Assembly: GCA_037355855.1 (NCBI GenBank)
Contig: CM074760.1
Coordinates: forward strand, 2,410,501-2,474,500
Direction of reading: 5' to 3'
Length of the DNA stretch: 64,000 bases
Source of the DNA: Pseudo-nitzschia pungens
Taxonomy: Eukaryota; Bacillariophyta; Bacillariophyceae; Bacillariales; Bacillariaceae
Of this stretch, positions 11,290 to 22,645 are shown piece by piece (position 1 is the stretch's first letter; every line of letters starts with the position of its first letter). Under the pieces are notes generated by a model. That model made no database searches. It was given only the letters and a program-made list of their open reading frames with translations, and was not told where the DNA came from. Position numbers and translations under genes: made by a program.

Positions 11290-11335
11290 GGTGCGAGTGC
11301 ACGTGCTCATCCGCGAGTGCACGTGCTCATCCGAG
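11290..11335 (+). repeat. 20-bp tandem duplication containing GCACGTGC
   Basis: Two adjacent identical copies of GCGAGTGCACGTGCTCATCC. Each holds the palindrome GCACGTGC (E-box/G-box core CACGTG). Confidence 0.8.
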
Positions 11336-11450
11336 AAAACTTCGGATTACTAATAGAGTAGTAGTACTACTACTAGTAGCAGTAGTAACAACAGCAAAAA
11401 ATCTCTTGACAATCATGATGGGCTAAGGCTACTTTTTCACTAAGATTACT

Positions 11451-12261
11451 ACCGGTAGCTGCTCTTTGTCGTGGTGGTACCGTATATGAAGATGTTTCAC
11501 CTCGATATTCAATATTATGCTACTACCATCATCAAAATCGTCATCAGCTTTATTTTCATCAAATAACATTCTTCAAAAGTGGTAAGGTTTACTGTACATT
11601 TTTTTGTCAGAGATATTAACTACACGTACGAAGCACATCGCATTTGAAGCCTACAATGCATAAGTCAAGAAGATGTTCTACCGTACCAGCTCGTGCAAGG
11701 AGCATGCGCAGCTTTTTCTCTACTGAAACACGCAAGTTGTGGGATTGAACGAGCGTCCAAGATTCTTCATCGTATTTCTCAAGACCAACGTCGTACCGTA
11801 TTGGAACAATTGCTCATTTATTTATAGGAAAAAGGCCGCGATCGTTTTGGAAATGCCAAATGTTCAAAAATATGCGAAGGATGATCATTGGGGTCATAAT
11901 CTTCCTTCTTTATCACTTCCCAAAGATAGGGCATGGATCGTGATGTACACGTATGTACCGTATGGATCGCTTGTAGTTGTCCAGGTTCCCTCATAAATCA
12001 CAGCATCAAGTTCTCCATATGTAATTGTATCAATCGATGTTTGTTTCCTTCGGGAAGGCTTCACCGTTTTCTCAATCGATTGCAATTGAAAACATCAGGG
12101 CCTGCTATATTACCAATTTCATGATTGTGGCGAAGGCAAAGGCCTAAATGAAGTAAAAAAAAGACCACGACGCAGTAAAGCTTGAGTTCATCCAAAACGA
12201 CTACAAATTGAACCAACAAAGCATCCATCTGTTGAGTATTGGATGAGAACATCGTCGTAAA
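11451..12261. other. intergenic, no gene seen
   Basis: AT-rich unique sequence upstream of the TPR-like gene. Frames of 60-100 codons on both strands lack coding character. Confidence 0.45.
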
Positions 12262-13803
12262 ATGGAGGGAGAACTTCGACGCCTCAACCCCACACATCTC
12301 GGAGCTCCACAGAGGCGAGGACGAGAACCACATGAGGAACGTCAACAACAAGGTCAGTTCTGTCACGATTTCCATTTACATCATCACCAGCAAAACGGCG
12401 ACATGTATAGTATGTATATCGCCAAGAATAATTTAGGTGCCATAATGCTTCGTGAGAAACGATATTATGATGCTGCAAATTACTTCTGTCAAGCTATGAA
12501 ATACGTAAACGAACAAGGGTCGGGTCATGACACTGCAGACAGCAACGAGCTTGACAGTCCCTCTCGCAATTTTGATGATGCAAGGCTCGATCGAAATCCA
12601 CGTAGGACATCGCGGTCATCAACCTCGGCAACTCACAACACTACTATTTCCAGTAGCAATTCATCTCCATCAACGTGGGCCATTGAATCAAACCGGGAAT
12701 CATTCAGAATTACAATAGGTTACTTTTATCTTTTGGTGGAAGGTGATAACGAGAACAACCGAAATATCAACAACAGTACGTTGCACGAATGCCCGCACTC
12801 GGATAGAAACGTATGCAATGATGGACGTATTCGAAAAAATGAAATGGAATCATCCTCGATCTCTGAGTTTGAGAACAATAATAGTGAAGGAACATTTGTG
12901 TTTCGAAATCCGATTATCGTGGTTGAGCGTGACTCGGCGAATATGGTTGGAAACATGTTCTACCCTTTTCTTATTGATTCAACCACAATTGGTATCAACG
13001 GACACAGCACTGATACAAGATCAGCTTCTCCTCTGAGCGACTCATCTGCTGTAAGATCTAGAGCAACAACGTCTGTTATCAACAAGGATGACTGCGTTAA
13101 GTTGTCATCGATTTGTGCGTACAATATTGCTTTGACGTACCATCTTGCCGTTCTCGATGGAGGAAATAATCGACAAAAGGAAACAAAAAACTGTGGGTTT
13201 GAGACTAAAGAAAGCAACAACAAGCAAGATAATGACACTAACGCGATGCATTGTAGAGGATGCTTTGCTGGTGAAATGGATGATACTCTTGATGCCAGCA
13301 GAGGCACCTATCTCGAACGCCCCTCGAAACGTCAGCGTAGGACGAATGACAATCATTGCATCAAACGCAACAAGAATTTTAGCGCCAATAGTACAACCAA
13401 CATCAGAAAAACTCCATTCGGGGACTGTAGATGCCCTTTTCGCAAGAAGATTGAAAACAAAACCAAGAGTACCGGTAGCGGCGGTCATCGCACAAATGAT
13501 CGGAGATTGCTGTGCCGGGCCCTGGCGTATTACGAAATCGCATATCGTACGCTGGTAAGCGAGCACAGAGTTTCGTTCTCACAAGCCATGGTTATTCTGA
13601 ACAACATTGGGCACATCCATCGTTTGATAGGAAGCGAAGAGAATGCCAAGGCATGTTTCCAACGCCTCTTGACCACCATGATGTATCTTCAGCTAACTGG
13701 AGATTCTCAGCAAATCAGTCACTGGAATTCCTTCCTCACGAATGTCATTGACTTGGTCATACCACCGACCTTCTCTCACAAGAGATATGCACCTGCTGCG
13801 TGA
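12262..13803 (+). CDS. TPR-like protein of unknown function
   Basis: A single exon of 513 codons from the ATG at 12262. An in-frame ATG near 12415 begins the recognisable domain and could be the true start. Residues about 53-85 (YIAKNNLGAIMLREKRYYDA...) form a tetratricopeptide-like helical pair. Near the C-terminus, AYYEIAYRTLVSEHRVSFSQ and VILNNIGHIHRLIGSEENA form a second and third, followed by CFQRLLTTMMYLQLTG. The roughly 300 residues between are Asn/Ser-rich low complexity with His/Cys patches. TPR repeats serve as protein-protein scaffolds; no specific partner can be named. The split-TPR plan with a long disordered insert is frequent in diatom hypothetical proteins. Confidence 0.7.
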   Translation: MEGELRRLNPTHLGAPQRRGREPHEERQQQGQFCHDFHLHHHQQNGDMYSMYIAKNNLGAIMLREKRYYDAANYFCQAMKYVNEQGSGHDTADSNELDSPSRNFDDARLDRNPRRTSRSSTSATHNTTISSSNSSPSTWAIESNRESFRITIGYFYLLVEGDNENNRNINNSTLHECPHSDRNVCNDGRIRKNEMESSSISEFENNNSEGTFVFRNPIIVVERDSANMVGNMFYPFLIDSTTIGINGHSTDTRSASPLSDSSAVRSRATTSVINKDDCVKLSSICAYNIALTYHLAVLDGGNNRQKETKNCGFETKESNNKQDNDTNAMHCRGCFAGEMDDTLDASRGTYLERPSKRQRRTNDNHCIKRNKNFSANSTTNIRKTPFGDCRCPFRKKIENKTKSTGSGGHRTNDRRLLCRALAYYEIAYRTLVSEHRVSFSQAMVILNNIGHIHRLIGSEENAKACFQRLLTTMMYLQLTGDSQQISHWNSFLTNVIDLVIPPTFSHKRYAPAA

Positions 13804-14237
13804 AGTTATAGGTTTGCGCTTGGGATCAGGACGGGTAATAAATAAGTATGACGATCTCTATCTGCTTATCATCTTGCTTTGCTATTGTATTGGAAAGTGA
13901 ACAATACGTAGTAGCATTTCTTTAGCAACATACTAATTATGTCTTGATATTCACTCATCCTGAGTTGAATACTCCAAATTTGATCATTCGGAATTACCAG
14001 TTTGGGTAGTAGTTACTACTACTAGCTGATGGGGCTACGGTATCATTGACTCTGTTCATCCCAAGTAGAAAGAAGCAGCGGCCATAAGGAGATAGCGCCA
14101 CGAATAATGAACACCTGTCACGCGGAAAATGAATAAGAATTACTAGATTAGCTGGTTGATGGAATATGTGAAATGTTAAAAATTGCTTTCCTGATGATTG
14201 TGAAACGTTTTCACAATTCTTTTCTATTAGTAGTAGG
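13804..14237. other. intergenic, no gene seen
   Basis: AT-rich sequence with a TAGTAGTAGTTACTACTACTAG palindrome-like patch near 14000-14025. Nothing else is recognised. Confidence 0.4.
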
Positions 14238-15173
14238 TTGATGGTAATTAATTATTTTATTACAACTATCACAAACTTTCAAAAAAGGCTTGCTGCAATG
14301 GACATTATGCTTCATGCGTACGATACATATCACATGTATGATGTAAACGTGTACCGTTGTGCGTTAGAAAGGTGCGCCAACTTTTTTGTGAGAAGACTTC
14401 TTACGAGTGACTTCCGACAACCATTCTTCCGGTTTTGTGACGAACCCACGAAAATGGTGCAAGCTGCAAGCTGCCAAGTCGAAAAAAGAAAATGCAACAT
14501 CGAGCTTGATCCCTGGAGAGTCTGCCATCAAAGTAAGGGACGACCATATTGCGTTGAAATACCTCGAGTCCCTTTGCAGGACAATGGTTTGCCTCTTTGA
14601 AAACTTTCTAAATGCGTTGTTGTTCATTGGGTACGGGGTCGGGCTAATGGGATTCGACGATGTTTTTTTGACCTACGGGCGAACAATTTCGATGTCACCA
14701 TTGGAATCATTTCCTTTGCCTGAATCAGTGGCACCGGCGACGATCGCGGTAATAGAGGAAGAAAGTACAAGTTCTCGTCACAAAAGAATCCGCGACGGGG
14801 AATAGAATGTTGTATATGGTGCTAACGGCATGGAAAAGTTGCAGACGTTATCAATCTATCACAGAACGACTTGCGGAACATCGTGTTTTCGCGAGAATAT
14901 ATTTGGAGGCATTCAATTTCGTCCCGCATGATGTAGTCCAAGATCTTCCTTGTACACGTCGTCGTCACAAAAGAATCCGCGACGGTGAATATAATGGTGT
15001 ACATGTCACTAACGGCATGCAATGGTTGCAGACGTTATCACTCTATCACCGAGCGACTTGGGGAGCATCTTGGTTTCGCGAGATTATGTCAGAGGGAATT
15101 GTATTTCTTCCCGAGTGAAGTAGTTCAAGATCTTCCTTGTTCTTATGAGCCAAGAATGAAAGCGAGGTTGTAA
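14238..15173 (+). pseudogene. decayed coding remnant ending in a tandem duplication
   Basis: Several short frames with some coding flavour follow one another here, none of them long. The last part is the 187-bp duplication annotated separately. Its two copies encode similar peptides (RRYQSITERLAEH and RRYHSITERLGEH, both ending VVQDLPC) but in different frames, because 187 is not a multiple of three. A gene remnant broken by duplication is the simplest reading. No family is recognised. Confidence 0.35.
14776..15150 (+). repeat. 187-bp tandem duplication (two copies)
   Basis: Copy 1 starts at 14776 and copy 2 at 14963, both with CGTCACAAAAGAATCCGCGA. Identity is roughly 80 per cent along the unit, ending at CAAGATCTTCCTTGT in both. 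Confidence 0.85.
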
Positions 15174-16266
15174 AGGTCGGTTTCCTCATCGCATGTTTGA
15201 TTTTTCGCCACTGCAAAACAAGTCAGGTGCTTCTAGCAACGAACAATCACTCAAACCAATATCATTCAACCGACTCATCAACCAGCAGTAACAATTGGGG
15301 TCACCTACAAATTTTGTTGTGGGAAATATCCGGAATACAAACGATGGGATTCGAATCGATTGCGGAAAATAAGACATTCGCCTCGAAGTCCTTGCTACTA
15401 CTGTGTTGTCTGGTAACCATGTAGGGTTTTCACTTGAAACATTAAATGCAGCTTGTAGGCTGTCTCACGGTGAAATTAGTGATGGTGTGAAACTCAGTAT
15501 AAATTATGCAAACTAGTGTTAATATAGAACGTTTTCCAACCAAACTTGAAGCTTGAGGAATTGCTGCAATACGAAAAAATAATAGTTGTATATCGTATTT
15601 CTTGAGTATGTGAATCATTGACGTAAGTTATCGATGATTTCTCCTACCGGTACCAGAAGGTTAGATTGAAATTCTTACTGCGTTGCAGAACATCATTACA
15701 GTATTGTTTAGAGTTTTGTCTGGCTCTATTCGCGTTCTGATATTAGCAACGCATTTCGTGTGAGCAACTTCGTCGATCCAAAAATGAGATTTTGCGGTGC
15801 CTTGAAACTAGTGTACTCGTCGTCTCTTCTCTACACGTGCGTAACCTTACTTACGAGTACTGTACATATTTAGCTCCGAACCAATAAAAAAAATAGCGCA
15901 ACTCTCACTGGTCCACGACTGAAACTCGGGCAGTCTTACACATCACTACCAATCAACTCGCACCTCTCGACAACAAAAAATAATCTCAAAATCAGGGCCG
16001 GGCAATCACGAAAAGTATTTCGCCTGGTACGATAAGGTACTCATACAAGTATTCTATCACCTCCGTTGGATCACCACTTCTTGCCCCAACGCTCCACCGG
16101 ACTGCGGCAACTTGGGAGACTTTGGATAACATCGAATCCAACAACTGCTGTTTACGGCGCTGAGTGGGAAGGCAAGAAATAATTGTCCCGACAGAATTCT
16201 GAGGGGAAGAGATCGACTTGAGCGCAACCCACCTTCATTGCAGACAGGCAGATATAGTGTGTTCCA
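15174..16266. other. intergenic, no gene seen
   Basis: AT-rich sequence between the decayed duplication and the JmjC gene. No coding region or RNA gene is recognised. Confidence 0.45.
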
Positions 16267-18039
16267 ATGCAGACCGAATCTGCCACAACGAAAGCAGATG
16301 ATTCCTGCGAGCTGCCCCGGATGTTACCATCGCCTCGGTCTTCATCATTAATGGAAAGCTTACTAAAGAAAAGTGGTGTGGATTGGGACGATTTTTTGGA
16401 AACTATCTGGGAAACAAAATGCCATCGATTTGTTTTCCACAAAGAAAAGCTCGCACGTGCACCGGGATGCTCAGGAGATATTTGGAATGAAATCGTGGAT
16501 CGGGGATGGGATGTATTGACACATTTGATGGACGATGCATACCGAATGGGCAATGAACGCAGCGCACAAGAGATAGCATCGACACCAACAAGCAGCAGTA
16601 GCGGTGACCCACCACTGTTGTTTCGAGATTTGCAGCCGATGGACGATCCCGAAGAAATAAATCGTCTCTACAACAATAGCCTGTATTCTGCGTACCTTGC
16701 TGGCACTTCGATAGTGTGGAATCACGTGGATCTAAAATCCCCTCGTGTTGCCACTCTGTGCGAGGATTTGCAAGGCGGGGGTTGTTACGAGTCGAAAAAG
16801 GAACAGAAATCGCGCTCTTCTCGCGACGGGGGGTGTTTTTTTCCGCACGCCTACGCCAATGCTTATTTGACACCACCGCACTCGCAAACAGTTCCTCCAC
16901 ACGCCGACGATCGGGATGTCCTTGTCTTTCAGCTCGTTGGGCATAAACGGTGGAAGGTATATCAAGAAAGACCTATACGGCACCCCTACACTCACGAGCA
17001 AGTTGGAAAGTCTGGAATCGAGGTGCCGCAATCCGTCCTCGATGGCCCTTTGGCCTTCGACGGTTGTTTGCAGCAGGGTGACGTTCTGTACATACCTCGC
17101 GGAATGGTCCACGAAGCGAAGACCACCACAGACAATGCGGCTCCAGATTTGAGTTTCCATATCACGGTCGCATTAGCAACACACGATTGGACATTGGGTG
17201 GGAATCTGAGCCGATTGATTCAAAGAACATTACTGAACAATGTTGTATCACAATCATCGATTACTACTGCATCTGCGCCATCACCAACCTCAACTTTGGA
17301 GTTGCGTCGATCATTGCTGCCTGTAAAACAGTTAACAGTACACCGTAATCAGTGTGAGGAGCATACGAGCGATGACAGCATTAGTTCCACAAACGGGAAG
17401 AGGAGTGCCCCATTGATTGCTCATCCTTGTGGCGGATTTATGTTGGACACGGAAGCAATCCAAAAAGGCATTGATAACACCTTTGAAATGCTCAGAACTG
17501 AAATTACGGCGAAATCTTTGGTGGAAGACTTGAACCATAGAATAAGCACCCACAACTTGCGTGCATCAGAAAAACGAAAAGCTCTGATAACGGCGGGGGA
17601 AAAAGTCGAGTCGCGTTCCGAACCTAAAGCTTCTCACAATCCTATGGATTTCGTTGTGGGCACAATCGCAGCTAGAAACGTCTCTCTGGATACCTGCATT
17701 CGGGCTTCCACTCCTATCGAACGAGAGTATGCGCAGAGTATACACCACGCTGCTGGTTCTTCTTCGGCTGGGTTGAATGTTCGAGACGAAATAGGGGACG
17801 ACGTTGCGGAAATTATTACCACGATCAAAACGCAAACACCAGAGCAACATGGTGCTTTTCGAGTTGCCGAGTTCCCCAAACTACTGAGCCTTACCAGAGC
17901 TCGGTCCGATTCACTGGTGTGTAATTTGACATCGCTGAGCTTAGCGAAACGTGCCGTTGAGCTTGGTGCTTTTGCCGTTGTCGAGGGACACGATACCGAA
18001 ACAAGTGAAAGGATGACGAAAAGAAAAAGAATCACTTGA
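16267..18039 (+). CDS. JmjC/cupin ribosomal oxygenase, NO66/MINA type
   Basis: A single 590-codon exon from the ATG at 16267. The N-terminal domain opens with WDDFLETIWETKCHRFVFHK, the segment that precedes the double-stranded beta-helix in ROXA/NO66/MINA proteins (Cupin_4). The 2-oxoglutarate and iron site is intact: H-A-D in VPPHADDRDVLVFQLVGH (about residues 210-212) and the distal His in YIPRGMVHEAKT (about residue 281). GHKRWKVY and GDVLYIPRG are further family hallmarks. The C-terminal half carries Ser/Thr-rich inserts and ends in the basic KRKRIT. Family members hydroxylate histidines of ribosomal proteins (Rpl8 or Rpl27a) in the nucleolus, and histone demethylation is also reported. 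Which ribosomal protein is the substrate here cannot be read from sequence. Confidence 0.88.
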   Translation: MQTESATTKADDSCELPRMLPSPRSSSLMESLLKKSGVDWDDFLETIWETKCHRFVFHKEKLARAPGCSGDIWNEIVDRGWDVLTHLMDDAYRMGNERSAQEIASTPTSSSSGDPPLLFRDLQPMDDPEEINRLYNNSLYSAYLAGTSIVWNHVDLKSPRVATLCEDLQGGGCYESKKEQKSRSSRDGGCFFPHAYANAYLTPPHSQTVPPHADDRDVLVFQLVGHKRWKVYQERPIRHPYTHEQVGKSGIEVPQSVLDGPLAFDGCLQQGDVLYIPRGMVHEAKTTTDNAAPDLSFHITVALATHDWTLGGNLSRLIQRTLLNNVVSQSSITTASAPSPTSTLELRRSLLPVKQLTVHRNQCEEHTSDDSISSTNGKRSAPLIAHPCGGFMLDTEAIQKGIDNTFEMLRTEITAKSLVEDLNHRISTHNLRASEKRKALITAGEKVESRSEPKASHNPMDFVVGTIAARNVSLDTCIRASTPIEREYAQSIHHAAGSSSAGLNVRDEIGDDVAEIITTIKTQTPEQHGAFRVAEFPKLLSLTRARSDSLVCNLTSLSLAKRAVELGAFAVVEGHDTETSERMTKRKRIT

Positions 18040-20583
18040 TTGAATGACCATGGCAAGAGATAAAACATTCGACCCTGCCAAGAAGCCTCGTTGAACCAAT
18101 TACTACAGTATCGGCTTTTCATCTCTTGTCGCTCTAGCCTCGTGTCGACTTGCGTGCAACATGAGAAAAGAATTATCTGCTAGTAATATATCAATCAACA
18201 GCATAGTATTTGATTGAAATTACTACTACTTTTGAGTTGCCTAGAACCATGTGACAAAGAGGGTACTGGAACAACGCAAAAGCATTGTCTTTCTGTTGGT
18301 ATGCAAATAGATTGAGAAGAGGGATCAAAATTGCTATGCTTTTGCAGAAGTTCGTTCAACCACTGCTGAGTAGGAGTTCTGAATGTTCTGAAATTCGAGT
18401 TGTTGGTTGGTACAAACAGTTGAACTACTACTACTACTACTATTATTGAATTATCAATGGATTCATCAAAGACTTCTCTCCCAATTCAGCCTAAATGGTG
18501 TCTTTACGGAAAAGCATAATGCAAGATTTGAATCCAGCACACTCTACTATCACAGACGGTGAATTTCAAGGTCAGGACTGAAAACTTGAAAGCACGGAGG
18601 TCGGCGTCAATGAAGGACTAGAAAGCACGAGTCATAGACGTGCTAACATGCATTGCTGCTGGTGTTGTCGTGCTACTACTACTAATAAGGCTATTTTCAA
18701 GTGCAATGACATGCTGGGAAAAATTTTCACATGGAGAACGTTCTCACAGGGACGTAACTAAGGTTACCATAGATAGAATCCAAGTGGCACGGAGGCGTTG
18801 GGTAATTACCGTACCCAACGTTAGGCCTCGCGATAGGGGTGCAAAGAACGGGTCCGGAATAACAATGTTCCGACGATGTGGGAGTTCCGTTCCGTACGGT
18901 AGGCCATAAAATTAGGTTGTACCAGTAAGGATTACATAAGGTTTTACTTGCACCAGTAAGTTACTCGTGCTTGTGGAGTAAACCTTACTACTATTTTTTC
19001 TATTGTTGCGGACTTCAAAGGCGTTGTTCGGATTTTTCGGTTGTGATGCCGACGCAAGAAGCATGGGTCATAATAGACGGATTGCCGCTTCGATGCGTAA
19101 TTACGGTAACCTTCCAGTAAGTTACGGTAATTAAGGATAACCACTAACATAAGTAAGGTTAAGTTAAGGCTTCGTACTACGTACCGGTACGAGGAAACAC
19201 TAAGATCTTAACCTTAGAAAACAACGAAACGAGCTTGGTGCGTGCCATGTGGAACAGTGAAAGTGCGCTTGAAGAAGGAAAATTACTTATGAATGGTCTC
19301 TTTCAGGATGACTGTTGATGTAGAAGCCAAACAGTCTCACTTACGAAGTAAGCCTTACTTCGTATTCATCGAATAACATGTTGTGTGAAACGTTTTTTGA
19401 CATGGGTTGCAAGAAGTCGCTGTTGTAATTTAAATACATATGCAAGGCTCAAAGCTAGCCGGAATGAATTACTCGTACATACTTCGCGAATTAAAAGTAT
19501 TCGAATAAAAAATGCTTCTCAAATAATTATTGTACGCATAATCTTACCATAATGTTATGTATTTTTTGATTAAGGCTTATTACCGTACCGGTATGATGTT
19601 CATTGATGGAACGAATACGATCGAACCCATTCAGAATCATCAATCCGTCATAGTAATACGTAGTATTCGGATTGAAGTGCGCTGTGTGTGACACGTATGC
19701 AATTGCGTACGATACTCATACCTACCGGTAATCTTACCACGACGTATGAACAATCTTACCCGAGAACAGCAGTCGTGTTCCAAATAATCGTTGGAGTGTT
19801 CAACGTCCTCATCGTAAGGTTTACAATTCTACCGTACGATGTTTGAACCGTAGGATTCATCGGATTCTTGTTTGGAGAAAAACAGCAACTTCAAAAAAAA
19901 TCGTCGGTGAAGGATGTTTCTTGTTTGGAGAAAACAATCCGATGTTCCGTACGGACATATCATATTGTTTCGTAGGATATGTACTGCGTTCTACACATAC
20001 CGACACATCTCATTACATATTATATTCAGGTCGAAAATACGAAGTAGTTGCATGCATTGCGCATGCTCCATTTCCTGTGTTTGATGTTGTACGGCCTAAT
20101 TATTTACCTCCGGTACTTGTACGTTATTGTCAAGGTACAAATACAACATCAAACATCAAACATCAACCGATCAACAAACGAACACCATCATCCAATAACA
20201 GGCAATCGTATCACGGTTGCACGGACTCCAATTCTTCCGCAGTGACCACACGTATTCATTCCATCCAAAGTTTCCGCCGTACCGTAAACGAGAAAAAATC
20301 TCACGGCCTCCAACGAATGCCGAGACAACACGAGTGCCTATTATACATACCGTATCATCATCTGTAATCTGTAATCTATAATCTATAGATTGTTGCTTCC
20401 TGTTGTGTTCAATCAATCTGTTTCCGGACAACGCAGGACTTTCTTCGACCGAATCAAGTTTGGGACGATCGAATCGCAACAGTGTGATCCAGAGCGCCAG
20501 GCAATAAAATAAAATAAAATAAACTACAATCGAGAGCATTGCTGTTGTTTGGATCGATCCAAAACGCCAAATCCAACGACAGC
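18040..20583. other. 2.5-kb intergenic region rich in TACCGTA-type words
   Basis: No gene is supported. A frame at 19843-20367 begins with a non-ATG codon and has no recognisable features. The region is dense in GTACCGGTAC, TTACCGTA, CCGTACGG and AAGGTTTAC words, the same vocabulary seen in the other long intergenic stretches. The right end is the presumed promoter of the bHLH gene. Confidence 0.45.
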
Positions 20584-22316
20584 ATGAACGACGGCAGCGG
20601 CAGCGGCAGCAACAACAGGGGCAATAACAACAACAACGACAATAACAACGACAACAACAACAACCCCTCCTCCAGCCCGATGATTCTCGGCATGTCTGGC
20701 GGAGGACTGAATCCATTCTCCGCGGACGAGCTCCAGGAGTTGATGGAAATGATTCCGAGCGAGCAACAAACCGATGTTGTGGTATCGGCGTTGATGGCGG
20801 ATCCCCGGGAGGCGATGGCTCCCGCCCACCAACCCTCGCTCTCTGCCTCTCTGGCGTGCGTCGACAGCCTCGGAGACGACATGGTGGTCCACAATCCGCT
20901 CCACGTCAATGTCAATGCGGCGGCAGCTGCTGCCGCGGCAGCCGTATCGACCGCAGCCTCCGGAGTGCTGCAGGCCGGCGGAAGCAGCAACAACAACAAG
21001 AGCGGGAGCGGCCGGAGCGGCGACATCGACGAGGGGAGCAAGAACCTCGCCCGGTCCGAACGAAAGCGAAGCCGCGAGAAGCAGCGCCGAACCGATGTCA
21101 ACAAGCAATTCGGCGAGCTCACCGAGGTCCTCAAGCGCATCGAGGCCGAGGAGCAGCAGCTGCAGCAGGAACGGGCCGCCCGGGAGGAAGCCAGGGAGGG
21201 CGAGGGAAGCCAGCGCATGATCCTCCCCCCCTTTTCCCCCACCAACCGCGTCGATCTGATCGCCCGCACCATTGCGCACCTCGAGCGCCTCAGCCACGTG
21301 ACGAAAAAGCAGGTCGGCGAGATCCAGGCCCTGGACGACCAGCTCCGGGCGGCGCAAAAGGCGGGGGAGGACATGGCGCAGAAACTGAAAGAGGCGGTCT
21401 TCCATCAGCAGCAGCAGATGGGCGGAATGATGATGGGCGGGATGATGGGACCGATGGGTGCCGCGGTCAACCCGATGTTCAATCCCATGGCGATGGCCGC
21501 CATGGCCAACCCCATGAGCCTCGCGGGGGGTTCCGCGTCGGCGGCAACGAGCGGGATGATGTCGATTCAGCCGCAAAAGCAACAGGTGCGTATGTATTCT
21601 CGAAAGCGTTGGAACGCATTCGCGCACCGGGAAACGAGTGGGGAATCGAATCGGTTGGGACTTTTTTTCCCGTGGCGGGAACCAAGTCGGCGTCGTTTCG
21701 TTTCGTTTCGTTTCGTTTCGTTTCGTTTCGTTTTATTTCATTTCCGGTGACCGCTGATATTCCTTGTTCAATGGATCTCACACGATGGATTCTGTGGTTT
21801 GTTGCCGATCCTTTTTATCGCTCCGTGTTTACAACAATCAAAAGATGATGATGATGGTACCCATGATGATGCCACCAGCAACGGGAGCAGCTGCTAGTCC
21901 CGGTGGAACGGCTGCGGCCTCCATGATGACGACCGGCAATCAGCCGTTCATGATGATGCCCCAGGTCCTCCTGCCATCTCAGCAACAACAACAACAGCAG
22001 CAAACGCCGTCGCAGCAACCATCGTCGGGCGCAACGACTGCCAATACCATGGGCGGCTCGACCGGCTCCACTTCCTCGCCGTCCGCGCCGTCTCCCGCCC
22101 CTCTTTCCACCAACAACGGTGCCGCCACCCACGTTCCATCCCCGGCTCCGATGTGCACACCGCAGCAGCAGCTACAAAACCAGCAAGCGGTAATGATGCA
22201 GCAGGCTATGATGATGCAATCCGTGCAACCCATGATGCATCAGATGCAAATGATGCAGATGCCACAACAAACCGCGCAGACACCGGGTCCGGTGCCCCAG
22301 CAGCAGCACCAACACG

Positions 22317-22347
<31 letters not shown>

Positions 22348-22645
22348 ACAGCTCATTTACCCAGTGCAATCGCAGCATCATCATCATCACCAGCAACAGC
22401 CGACCCCCATCCTGGCGGCCCCGGTCGCTTCGCAAGCTGCGACGGCGGGAATGGTAGCGTCGCGACACCAGCATCACCAACACCAGGCCCCGCTTGCTGC
22501 AACACACCTCGGTAGCGGCTACCGATGGCACCGCGGCCAACTCGGGGCAGACCTCGTCGAAGCAACCGCGAGATTCCGAGTCGCAACAAACCGCCGGGGC
22601 CGACAGCTACGCCTACGCCGCGTAATCCAAAAAATTGCGCGGTGA
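20584..22645 (+). CDS. bHLH transcription factor with long loop and Gln/Met-rich tail
   Basis: Exon 1 is 20584-21585 and exon 2 is 21845-22645, separated by a 259-bp intron (GTGCGT...AAAAG, phase 0). The upstream in-frame TTG at 20539 is not a likely start. Residues about 152-183 form the basic region and helix 1 (ARSERKRSREKQRRTDVNKQ), with the E-x-x-R-R pattern used for E-box contact. Helix 2 is PTNRVDLIARTIAHLERL (about residues 219-240). The loop of roughly 35 residues is Glu/Gln-rich and unusually long. Ala, Asn, Met and poly-Gln/His tracts follow and probably serve activation or assembly. The last 45 codons read oddly. A one-base step near 22488 (CCCC) gives a more protein-like end finishing at about 22624. 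Confidence 0.8.
21694..21730 (+). repeat. TTTCG pentamer repeat inside the bHLH intron
   Basis: About seven tandem copies of TTTCG end 114 bases before the acceptor of the bHLH intron, in the region where a pyrimidine-rich tract would be expected. Confidence 0.85.

Larger units (their letters stand above)
9384..11450. repeat. gene-free block of diverged direct repeats and minisatellites
   Basis: The block consists of mutually similar fragments. A segment of about 45 bp around ACCATGG...CAGTTCC.CTGCTCCTGTAAGTCCTCT occurs near 9963 and again near 10613. ACGAGCGTTTTGAGCG occurs near 10489, 10533 (one change) and 10967. GATCCTGCAGCGCTGCTG occurs near 10460 and 10554. ACTCCGTGCTTTGAGCAA occurs twice in 9700-9770. 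GCTGTTGCTGCGTCTG-type triplet and 15-mer repeats fill the spaces. The frames here encode Leu-, Ala- or Cys-rich repeats in every phase and are not genes. A decayed repetitive element or gene-family remnant is the best description. Confidence 0.7.

Noticed and set aside
9041..11450. Intact transposon or LTR retrotransposon
   Set aside because: No reverse transcriptase, integrase or transposase motif and no matching terminal repeats were found. Only short palindromes and diverged direct repeats are visible.
19843..20367. 174-codon frame upstream of the bHLH gene
   Set aside because: It begins at a non-ATG codon and shows no domain, membrane segment or compositional coherence.
20454..21627. Long minus-strand frames of 306 and 367 codons opposite the bHLH exon
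   Set aside because: They are mirror frames of a GC-rich exon whose plus strand encodes a clear bHLH domain. They have no recognisable features.
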